From: JAXLYE01 sp046351595
GTDB taxonomy: Bacteria; Myxococcota_A; Polyangia; Palsa-1104; JAEUJZ01
Direction: 5' to 3'
NCBI GenBank assembly: GCA_046351595.1
Contig: JAXLYE010000005.1
Coordinates: 744,001-808,000, forward strand
Length of the DNA stretch: 64,000 nt
Position 1 is the stretch's first letter. The number at the start of each line of letters is the position of its first letter. The notes under the pieces were generated by a model. It was not told the DNA's origin. It saw nothing but the letters and a program-made list of their open reading frames with translations, and did not search any database. A program made the position numbers and the translations under genes. This document shows positions 24,361 through 31,262 of the stretch, in pieces.

Positions 24361-25674
24361 ATGGCTGAATCAGAGAACAAACCCAACCTCGCTCCGCACC
24401 CATTGATCGAGAAGCTGGTCAAGGATCCGGCCGCGCCTCCCGAGGTCACGCAGCTGGTCGGCTATCTCGGTCGCTCCAACCGCGAGGGCCACGTCCGCCT
24501 CTACTTCTCGCTCGATCTCAACGAGTATGCCGACATCCCGGAAGAGGCCGTGCTGCACGCGGACTCGATCCCGGAGTCCGAGATGGAGGCCGGTGGCACC
24601 CGCCTGTTCGTGAAGGCCGGCTCCGAGGTCGTGAGCGGCGCCCAGCAGGGCACGCGCATGGAGGCGCGCTTCCTGGAGGGCGGCATCGCCGCCGCCAACC
24701 TCGATGAGGAAGAGGCCCAGGGCTACGGTTACGGCTACGGCTACGGCGAGGTCGAGCGCATGGACGAGCGGGTGCGGCTGCCCATCACCCGCTACCCCGT
24801 GCCGTGCACGATCATCACGATCCGGCCCACCTGTCGCCGGACCGCGTGCCCGGTGCGCACCTGCTTCACGCCGGCCTGCATCCCGCCGACCGTGACGCGC
24901 ACCAACCGCTGCTGCCCGATCCCCACACCGTACACCGAGTTCCCCGGCCCCGGCCCCGGCCCCGGCCCCGGCCCCGGCCCCATCGCCCACGGCTACGGCT
25001 ACGGTGAAGAGGGCGGCTACGGCGGCGAGGACATGGGCTACTACGGCTACGACGAGCGCACGCTGCCGCCGCTGCCGACCGCCCGCTGCGTGCCGCCGAC
25101 GATGCTGCCCAACTGCCCGACCCGCATGCCGACGTGCGCGCCGACGTGCCCGCCCAAGCCGACGTGCATGCCGACGTGCATGAGGACGTGCCCGCCGACG
25201 TGCCCGCCCAAGCCGACGTGCGCGCCGACGTGCGCGAGGACGTGCCCGCCGACGTGCCGGCCGACGTGCGCGAGGACGTGCCCGCCGACGTGCCCGCCCA
25301 AGCCGACGTGCGTGCCGACGTGCCAGAAGACGTGCCCGCCGACGTGCCCGCCCAAGCCGACGTGCGCGCCGACGTGCCCGCCCAAGCCGACGTGCGCGAG
25401 GACGTGCCCGCCGACGTGCCCGCCCAAGCCGACGTGCGCGCCGACCTGCCCGCCCAAGCCGTCGTGCATGCCGAACTGCATGCCGACGCGCGCGGCCGTG
25501 GCCTGCATGACGCACGACCCGCGCTGCCTGCCGTTCCCGTACGGCGAGGGCGGCGAGGGGACCGGTGAGTACGGAGCCGGCACCGAGTACGGTGGCTACG
25601 AAGGCGGCGCCGAGTCCGCGGACGCCTCCGGCTACCCCGGGTACGGCTGGGGCGACGAGTCTGGGAACTACTAG
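24361..25674 (+). CDS. Giant Cys/Thr/Pro-repeat RiPP precursor with LxmA-like leader
   Basis: This 437-residue protein starts at an ATG behind AAAGGAGA. Residues 1-~115 form a conserved-looking leader (IEKLVKDPAAPPEVTQLVGY, REGHVRLYFSLDLNEYADIP, EAGGTRLFVKAGSEVV) that I recognise as similar to LxmA leader domains of class V lanthipeptides. Then come a GYGYGYGYG run (121-129), a 7-Cys segment (149-185), a (GP)6 run (196-207), a second YG-rich segment and a repeat block (243-389) with 30 Cys, mostly spaced four or six residues, in motifs such as TCPPTCPPKPTCAPTC. In all 37 Cys, 26 follow Thr. The tail is Gly/Tyr/Glu-rich. Divergent from the modifying enzymes, it is their likely substrate. A metallothionein-like or disulfide-linked structural protein is the main alternative. 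Confidence 0.85.
   Translation: MAESENKPNLAPHPLIEKLVKDPAAPPEVTQLVGYLGRSNREGHVRLYFSLDLNEYADIPEEAVLHADSIPESEMEAGGTRLFVKAGSEVVSGAQQGTRMEARFLEGGIAAANLDEEEAQGYGYGYGYGEVERMDERVRLPITRYPVPCTIITIRPTCRRTACPVRTCFTPACIPPTVTRTNRCCPIPTPYTEFPGPGPGPGPGPGPIAHGYGYGEEGGYGGEDMGYYGYDERTLPPLPTARCVPPTMLPNCPTRMPTCAPTCPPKPTCMPTCMRTCPPTCPPKPTCAPTCARTCPPTCRPTCARTCPPTCPPKPTCVPTCQKTCPPTCPPKPTCAPTCPPKPTCARTCPPTCPPKPTCAPTCPPKPSCMPNCMPTRAAVACMTHDPRCLPFPYGEGGEGTGEYGAGTEYGGYEGGAESADASGYPGYGWGDESGNY
25087..25527 (+). repeat. acg-tgc (Thr-Cys) codon repeat block of the precursor core
   Basis: Residues 243-389 of the precursor are encoded by DNA in which almost every Thr is acg and every Cys is tgc, so the hexamer acgtgc recurs more than twenty times, spaced by 6 or 12 bases (ccgcccaagccg units). 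The uniformity points to repeat expansion. Other frames over this block read as Asp/Val/Ala-rich or Gly/His/Val-rich low complexity and are not genes. Confidence 0.93.
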
Positions 25675-25728
25675 CCTCGTAGCCTGAGCGCGACCGGCTC
25701 TCGGCCGGCGCGCTGCCGCTCACACACT

Positions 25729-25775
25729 GGGCCTGCCCGACCCGCTCTCTTTCCTCGGGTCGGGCAGGCCCTTTT
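25729..25775 (+). terminator. Strong intrinsic terminator after the precursor gene
   Basis: Perfect 15-base arms GGGCCTGCCCGACCC (25729-25743) and GGGTCGGGCAGGCCC (25757-25771) enclose a 13-base pyrimidine-rich loop and are followed by TTTT. It lies 54 bases after the precursor stop and only 36 bases before the next start, so it probably limits read-through to the downstream metalloprotein gene. Confidence 0.92.
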
Positions 25776-25811
25776 CATGCGGCCGGACAGACCGGCTGCG
25801 CGAGAGTCACC

Positions 25812-27113
25812 ATGTACGAGCCCGATCTATCCAACCTCCCGGCCTGCATCGAGGACGCGCTGCAGGCGCTGTCCGGCGCGACCAGCAGCCCGCCGCACCT
25901 GCCCGAGTACGAGCGGCTGCTCGCGCTGCTGGCCGGCGCCCGACCGCGCCTGCCCGCCGGCTATGACGCCGCGCTGATCACGCCCGTGCTCGCGCAGGCC
26001 CGCGGCCTCGGTCCCTACGGCCTCCCGGCGGCCGTAGAGCAGCCCGGGTTCCTGCCGATCGCGGACGCCATGCACGCGATCCTGCAGGCGACGTGCGGCT
26101 TCTCGGCCGCGATCCGCCCCGCGACCCACGCGCTGCAAGAGGTGGTCGCGGATCTGTACGAAGGCTTCCTCAGCAAGGAGGAGCGCCACGGCCTGAAGTG
26201 CCCGGATCACCTGCTCTTGCCGCCGCTGGTCAAGTGGGGCCCGAGCAGCCGCGGTCCCTATACGATTCCCATCGAGCAGATGGCGCAGTCCGGGCTGGGC
26301 TGCGCGCTGGTCAACCTGCCGCTGTGCAACGCGCGCCACGGCCTGATCAGCTGGCCGTCGCTCAGCCACGAGACGACCGGCCACGACATCCTGCGCGCCG
26401 ACAATGGCCTGCTGTCCGAGCTGCAGGCCGCGATCCAGGCGCGCCTCGGGCAGAGCGCCGCCGCCGGCCTCACCACCGCGTTCCTGCGCTGGTTCGACGA
26501 GGTGGCCGCCGACATCCTGAGCGCCTTGAACCTGGGCCCGGCCGCGGGCATCGGCTTCATCGGCCACTTCCGCGCCGCGAGCCTTTTGCACACCGGGCAG
26601 CCGCTGCTGCGCGCGAGCGAGCCCGCGAGCCGCAGCTACCCGCCCGACCTCGTGCGCGGCTTCCTGCTGGTCGCGGTGGTGGCGCGGCTGCGGTTCGCGC
26701 AGGCCGCGGCCTGGTCGCGGGCGCTGCTCGACGACATCTACCGCGACGTCCGCGGCCCGCTCTTGCTCGCGGAAGGGGCGCTCGCGCCGGAGGCGCTGTA
26801 CGCGGCGTGCGAGGTCGTGGTCGATGCGGTGATCGCGACGCCGCTCGCCACGCTCGGCGGCCTCGCGCTGGCCGACCTCCAGAACTGGAGCGACCACGAC
26901 GAGGCCATCACCAGCGAGCTGCGCGCGGCGCTGACCAGCGCCCAGCCGCTGCCCGCCAAGTACGCGCCGAAGTTCTACGCCGCGCACGCGCTCGCGGCGG
27001 CCGTGACCGCAGCCGCGGCCGCGGGCGCGAGCGTCCCTCCCTTGTTCGAGCAGCTGCAGCAGATGCTCTGCACCATGCACGCGAACAACGCCAGCTGGCC
27101 TAACGCAGCGTAG
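25812..27113 (+). CDS. HEXXGH-motif putative zinc peptidase
   Basis: This 433-residue soluble protein carries HETTGH at residues 186-191 (SLSHETTGHDIL), not the usual HEXXH; the six-residue HEXXGH form is known from dipeptidyl-peptidase III (M49). About 40 residues later FDEVAADIL (229-234) resembles the M49 EEXXAE/D motif that supplies the third zinc ligand. The overall sequence is otherwise unfamiliar, with an Ala/Leu-rich helical C-terminal half, and it is shorter than typical M49 enzymes. It follows the precursor terminator by 36 bases with a weak ribosome binding site and overlaps the convergent hydrolase gene by 14 bases. Leader or core processing is the inferred role. Confidence 0.72.
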   Translation: MYEPDLSNLPACIEDALQALSGATSSPPHLPEYERLLALLAGARPRLPAGYDAALITPVLAQARGLGPYGLPAAVEQPGFLPIADAMHAILQATCGFSAAIRPATHALQEVVADLYEGFLSKEERHGLKCPDHLLLPPLVKWGPSSRGPYTIPIEQMAQSGLGCALVNLPLCNARHGLISWPSLSHETTGHDILRADNGLLSELQAAIQARLGQSAAAGLTTAFLRWFDEVAADILSALNLGPAAGIGFIGHFRAASLLHTGQPLLRASEPASRSYPPDLVRGFLLVAVVARLRFAQAAAWSRALLDDIYRDVRGPLLLAEGALAPEALYAACEVVVDAVIATPLATLGGLALADLQNWSDHDEAITSELRAALTSAQPLPAKYAPKFYAAHALAAAVTAAAAAGASVPPLFEQLQQMLCTMHANNASWPNAA

Positions 27114-28071
27114 CGAGGAAGCGCCGCAGCTCCGCCACCGTCTGCGCGGGGTCTTCCTCCTGCGGCACGTGGCCGAGCTCTGGGAAGACCACGAGCTTGC
27201 TGCCGGCGATGTCGTGGTGGAAGCGCTCGCCGAGCTGCGGCGGGATCAGCCGATCGCGGCCGCCCCACAGGATCAGCGTCGGCTGGCGCAGGCTCGTGAT
27301 GCGGGCGATGTGCTCGCCGGCTCCGGACAGCGCGATGCGCCGGCCCAGCGCCTCGCGGTTGCCCGCGCGCAGCAGCAGCTCGAAGTATCGCTGGACCAGC
27401 TCGTCGCTCACCTTGGACGGATCGCCGTAGACGTTGCGCACGCTGCGGGCGACCAGCGCGCGCGGCAGGACGCGCTGTACGAGCCTGCGCAGGCCCGGTG
27501 TGCCGGCGATGCGGAAGCCGATCGGCACGCTGCGCGCCTGCCGCGGATAGCCCGCCGCATCGACGAGCACGAGCGCGCTCACCCGCTCGGGCAGGGCGGC
27601 GGCGACCTCCCATCCGATCTCGCCGCCGAGCGAGTTGCCGGCGAGCACGCAGCTGCGCACCGACAGCGCATCGAGCAGCGCGCTGATGAAGCGCACGTAT
27701 GCATCGATCGAGTAGTCGCTGTCGCCCTCGGGGAAGGGGCCGGTCAGGCCGAACCCGGGCAGGTCCATCGAGATGACGCGGTGATCGCGCGTGAGGTCGC
27801 GCGCCCAGCCCTCCCAGGTGTGCAGGCTCGCGGAGGTGCCGTGGATCAGCACCACGGGGCGCGGATCGTCGCGCGGTCCCTCGTCGCGCACGTGGACCTG
27901 CATGCCGCCGAGCGGGAGCAGGCGCGAGGCCCCGGTCGCGTAGCGCGGCAAGAGCGAACCGACGGGCCGCTCGGACTCCCAGAAGAGCGCGGACAGACCG
28001 GCCACAGCGACGAGAGCGAGCAGCACGATGCCGCCCAGGACGAGCAGCAGGCGGCGGAGCGTGGTGCGCAT
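27100..28071 (-). CDS. Membrane-anchored alpha/beta hydrolase
   Basis: This 323-residue alpha/beta-hydrolase-fold enzyme starts at ATG 28071 behind GGAGGT. An N-terminal hydrophobic helix (LLLVLGGIVLLALVAVAGL) anchors or exports it. The catalytic triad is visible as Ser in LAGNSLGGEIG, Asp in LILWGGRDRLIPP and His in PELGHVPQEED; the oxyanion segment is VVLIHGTSASLHTW. It resembles the broad haloperoxidase/epoxide-hydrolase-like group, so the substrate is open. It is convergent with the HEXXGH gene (14-base overlap) and divergent from the sigma-54 activator. Confidence 0.85.
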   Translation of the reverse strand: MRTTLRRLLLVLGGIVLLALVAVAGLSALFWESERPVGSLLPRYATGASRLLPLGGMQVHVRDEGPRDDPRPVVLIHGTSASLHTWEGWARDLTRDHRVISMDLPGFGLTGPFPEGDSDYSIDAYVRFISALLDALSVRSCVLAGNSLGGEIGWEVAAALPERVSALVLVDAAGYPRQARSVPIGFRIAGTPGLRRLVQRVLPRALVARSVRNVYGDPSKVSDELVQRYFELLLRAGNREALGRRIALSGAGEHIARITSLRQPTLILWGGRDRLIPPQLGERFHHDIAGSKLVVFPELGHVPQEEDPAQTVAELRRFLATLR

Positions 28072-28252
28072 GAGGACCTCCGATTTCGACGGGTACGCCG
28101 GCCGGCAAGGCACCGCGCCGCGTGTGGATCGATTCGCGTGCAGCGACAATGCCGCCGGCCGCCGCGAGGTGTCAATGAGGCTGGCCGGGCCGCTCGGGGC
28201 GGCGCCCGGACATTACGTGCCGCACGCGCCGCGCCCGCAGCAGGCCCCGCGC

Positions 28253-28281
28253 CCTGTACGAACAGGTGCAGGCCGTGCACC
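28253..28281. promoter_or_regulatory. Candidate enhancer (UAS): two overlapping inverted repeats
   Basis: CCTGT-ACGA-ACAGG (28253-28266) overlaps GGTGCA-GGCCG-TGCACC (28265-28281). Both are perfect palindromes, about 65-95 bases upstream of the -24 element, where NtrC-type activators commonly bind. Confidence 0.5.
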
Positions 28282-28345
28282 AAACCGTACGCGCGTGAGG
28301 GCGACCCGGCCGCCTCCGGAGTCGGGTTGCGACGGCGCGTCTGCG

Positions 28346-28361
28346 CGGCACATCACTTGCT
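28346..28361 (+). promoter_or_regulatory. Sigma-54 promoter match for the activator gene
   Basis: The sequence CGGCACATCACTTGCT matches TGGCAC-N5-TTGCW except for the first base, with correct spacing. It differs at only one base over GGCACATC-CTTGC from the minus-strand promoter at 24079-24093. It lies about 170 bases before the activator ATG. Confidence 0.62.
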
Positions 28362-28529
28362 GCATGCCCTTCCGTGGCGCTCTCGATGTCCTTCCTCTCT
28401 GTCTCGCCTTCCGGTCGGCTCCGGATGCTCTTCCGCAGGAACGGATCCGCACCGGGCTGCGGCGCGCGCTCCGACCGCGCTGCGCCTCGCGCCAGACAGC
28501 GCGCCTGCCGCGGGGGCCTCGGCTGAAGC

Positions 28530-29945
28530 ATGCGATCCATCCTCCTATGTGACGACGAGGTCACGCTCGGCCGTGTGCTGGGCAAGGCGCTGACCGGCGC
28601 CGGCTACGCGGTGCAGCGCGCCACCTCGGGCCGCGAGGCCATCGAGCTCGCGACCGCGCAGGGCTTCGATCTGATCCTGACGGACCTGCGGCTGCCCGAC
28701 ATCGACGGGCTCGGCGTGCTCAAGGCGGTGCGGGCGCTGCCGGGTGCCCCCGAGGCGCTGGTGATGACCGGGCACGCAACGGTCGAGACCGCGGTCCAGG
28801 CGATGCGCCTGGGCGCCGCCGACTACTTGATCAAGCCGTTCTCGCTCGACGAGCTGCGCTTGAAGGTGTCGCGCGCGCTGTCACGCCGCGCGCTGCAGGA
28901 GCAGAACGGCCAGCTGCAGGCGCAGCTCGATCAGGTGCACCGGCTGGAGAGCCTGATCGGGACCTCGGCGCGCATGCGCGAGGTCTTCGAGCAGCTGTAT
29001 CAGGTGGCCAGCACCGACGCGACGGTGCTCTTGCTCGGCGAGAGCGGCACCGGCAAGTCGCTGCTGGCGCGGGCGCTGCACCACCAGTCGCGCCGCCGCG
29101 CCGGGCCGCTGTGCGAGGTGCACTGCGCGGCGCTGCCGGAGTCGCTCTTGGAGTCGGAGCTGTTCGGGCACGAGCGCGGCGCCTTCACCGGCGCGGTCGA
29201 GCAGCGCATCGGCCACGTCGAGCGCGCGGACAAGGGCACGCTGTTCTTGGACGAGATCGGCGAGCTGCCGGCCTCGATCCAGGTGAAGCTCTTGCGCTTC
29301 CTGCAGGACCGGCAGTTCTTCCGCGTCGGCAGCACGCAGGTGCGCAGCGTCGACGTGCGCTTCGTGTGCGCGACCAACCGCGACCTGGCCGCGGCGGTGC
29401 GCGAGCGCAGCCTGCGCGAGGACTTCTACTACCGGATCAATGTCTTCCCGATTCATGTCCCGCCGCTGCGCGAGCGCGTCGACGACATCCCGCAGCTCGC
29501 GCTGTCGCTGCTGCGGCGCGAGCACCCGGGCGCCGGCATCGACGCCGCGACCCTGGAGCTCTTGCAGCGCTATCCCTGGCCGGGCAACGTGCGCGAGCTC
29601 GAGAACGTGCTCGCGCGCGCCGCCATCCTCGCCGGCTGCAGCACGCCGGGTGGTGGTGCGGGCGGGCTCATGCTGCTGCCGGCGCACCTGCCGCGCAGCA
29701 TCTCCGAGTACACAAGCCCCGGCGCGACGCAGTCGCTGCTGCGCCCCGGCTTCTCGATCGACGGGCTGGAGCGGGAGCTGATCCACGAGGCGCTGGCCCG
29801 CGCCAGCGGCAGCAAGACCGAGGCGGCGAAGCTGCTCGGCATCACCCGCCGCCGCCTCTACTCACGCCTCAAGAGCATCGAGGCGGACGAGGGCGCCCCG
29901 GCGCGCTCCGGCGCGGCGAAGGCGCCCGAAGACCACGGCCGCTGA
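28530..29945 (+). CDS. NtrC-family sigma-54 activator (receiver-AAA+-HTH)
   Basis: This 471-residue enhancer-binding response regulator has a receiver domain at residues 1-120 with Asp52 (LILTDLRLPD) and Lys102. The AAA+ domain has Walker A GESGTGKS (170-177), the sigma-54 contact loop GAFTGA (217-222), Walker B LFLDEIGE (Asp241, Glu242) and R-finger regions. The C-terminus has a Fis-type helix-turn-helix (KTEAAKLLGITRRRLYSRL). No histidine kinase gene is adjacent, so it is an orphan. Its own upstream region has a sigma-54 match, and two more lie 4 kb away in front of the lanthipeptide-like genes. Control of that cluster is a plausible inference. Confidence 0.93.
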   Translation: MRSILLCDDEVTLGRVLGKALTGAGYAVQRATSGREAIELATAQGFDLILTDLRLPDIDGLGVLKAVRALPGAPEALVMTGHATVETAVQAMRLGAADYLIKPFSLDELRLKVSRALSRRALQEQNGQLQAQLDQVHRLESLIGTSARMREVFEQLYQVASTDATVLLLGESGTGKSLLARALHHQSRRRAGPLCEVHCAALPESLLESELFGHERGAFTGAVEQRIGHVERADKGTLFLDEIGELPASIQVKLLRFLQDRQFFRVGSTQVRSVDVRFVCATNRDLAAAVRERSLREDFYYRINVFPIHVPPLRERVDDIPQLALSLLRREHPGAGIDAATLELLQRYPWPGNVRELENVLARAAILAGCSTPGGGAGGLMLLPAHLPRSISEYTSPGATQSLLRPGFSIDGLERELIHEALARASGSKTEAAKLLGITRRRLYSRLKSIEADEGAPARSGAAKAPEDHGR

Positions 29946-29994
29946 CCGGCCCGCGCGCCGTACCCGACCCGCAGCCGCGCCGGAACCTTCCCGG

Positions 29995-31209
29995 CTAGAA
30001 GAGCCGCCACAGCGACTCCGCAGGCTTGCTCTCTTTGAAGCGGCGGAAGCGCTGGCAGATGACGTAGAGCGGGATCAGGCCGAGTAGCCACACCGCGTAC
30101 AGGACGGGCAGGGACGCGGCGTGGCGGAAGAACAGCGCGGCCAGGGTCGCGTACAGGTACAGGTGCACGAAGTAGAAGCAGAGCGGCGCCTGACCGAAGG
30201 TGGCGAGCAGCGGCAGGCGGCGTCGCAGGGCGCCGAGCAGCACCAGGTTCGTGCCGAGCATGAACAGGACGAACGGCAGCGCGGGCGGGTACTTGATGAA
30301 GTTCAAAAACTCCATCCAGCCCGGGTGCCGCGGCAGGCGCAGGTTGCCGAAGCCGCCGGCGTAGCGCACGCCCAGCGCTGCCGCGATCAGCAGCAGCCCG
30401 ACGAGCGGCAGCAGCCCGACGAGCCGCTGCGCGCTCTTCTTGTGCGAGGCGAGGACGCGGCCGAGCGCGATGCCGGCGCCGCAGACACCGAGCCACGGCA
30501 AGAGCGGGTACAGCACGAACGCGTGCGGCGCGCTGCCGGGCAGCAGGAGCAGCCGGATCCACAGCGGGTAGCTCGGCTGCGCGTGTGCCGGGTCGGGCAT
30601 GAGGGCGTTGCACACAAGGATCAGCGCGACCGAAACCGGCAGGACGGCGCCGCCGAGGCGGAGCAGCAGCGCGCCGGCCATCATCACCATCCCCAGGCCC
30701 GAGAGCACGGTGAAGGTCAGCTGCAGCCCGCCTGGGCCCGCGGGTCCGCCCGCGTGCTCCGCCATGAACGCGGTGCCGAGCGCCCAGGCGTGGGACTCCA
30801 GCAGGTGGTTCAGGAGCACGAGCAGCGCGCCGCGCAGCAGGAAGTAGCGGGTGATGCGCCCCTCGGACCAGCCCTGGTCGCGGCGCGAGCTGGCGAACAG
30901 GTACATCCCGCTGCCCATGAGGAAGAAGAAGCCCGGCGCGCACAGGTGCGTGACGAAGCGGGTCAGGAACAGGAGCGGGCTTGCGTAGTCGGTCCAGGGG
31001 CCCTGCCAGAACTCGGAGCCGTGGCGGTGGGCGACAAAGAGGCTGGCGTGATCGAGCGCCATCAGGATCATGATCAGGCCGCGCACGTTGTCGAGCGCCG
31101 CGAGGCGGCCCTGTGAAAGTCGAAGTTGAGGCCGAGCTGGAGGGGGAGCTTGCGTGACCATCGCTGCGTGCACCGGGGCGAGGGAGATCGCCGAAGACAG
31201 GGGGCCCAT
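29995..31209 (-). CDS. DUF1624/HGSNAT-like membrane acyltransferase
   Basis: This 404-residue integral membrane protein has about ten hydrophobic segments. It matches the heparan-alpha-glucosaminide N-acetyltransferase-like (DUF1624) group: LAALDNVRGLIMILMALDHAS near the N-terminus (read in two parts LAALDNVRGLIM and ILMALDHAS) contains the conserved DH, and FVTHLCAPGFFFLMGSGMYL is characteristic. Such proteins transfer acyl groups across membranes to sugars. The start at ATG 31209 lacks a clear ribosome binding site; ATG 31161 is an alternative. It follows the TPR-CHAT gene by 53 bases on the same strand and is convergent with the activator gene. Confidence 0.8.
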   Translation of the reverse strand: MGPLSSAISLAPVHAAMVTQAPPPARPQLRLSQGRLAALDNVRGLIMILMALDHASLFVAHRHGSEFWQGPWTDYASPLLFLTRFVTHLCAPGFFFLMGSGMYLFASSRRDQGWSEGRITRYFLLRGALLVLLNHLLESHAWALGTAFMAEHAGGPAGPGGLQLTFTVLSGLGMVMMAGALLLRLGGAVLPVSVALILVCNALMPDPAHAQPSYPLWIRLLLLPGSAPHAFVLYPLLPWLGVCGAGIALGRVLASHKKSAQRLVGLLPLVGLLLIAAALGVRYAGGFGNLRLPRHPGWMEFLNFIKYPPALPFVLFMLGTNLVLLGALRRRLPLLATFGQAPLCFYFVHLYLYATLAALFFRHAASLPVLYAVWLLGLIPLYVICQRFRRFKESKPAESLWRLF

Positions 31210-31262
31210 TTTGCGGCGCCAGGCGCCGGGGCGTCAAACGCTCGCCCGCGCGGCGTGCGCGC

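Larger units (their letters stand above)
28072..28529. other. Gene-free divergent region upstream of the sigma-54 activator gene
   Basis: No coding frame is supported in these 458 bases between the hydrolase and activator starts. Two overlapping inverted repeats (28253-28281) and a sigma-54 promoter match (28346-28361) are present, arranged in the order expected for an enhancer-activated promoter reading towards the activator gene. Confidence 0.65.

Noticed and set aside
25047..25583. Antisense frame rich in Gly, His and Val (GGHVGAHVGLGGHV), and a plus frame rich in Asp, Val and Ala
   Set aside because: Both are alternate-frame readings of the acgtgc repeat of the precursor gene, which has a leader, a ribosome binding site and enzymes beside it.
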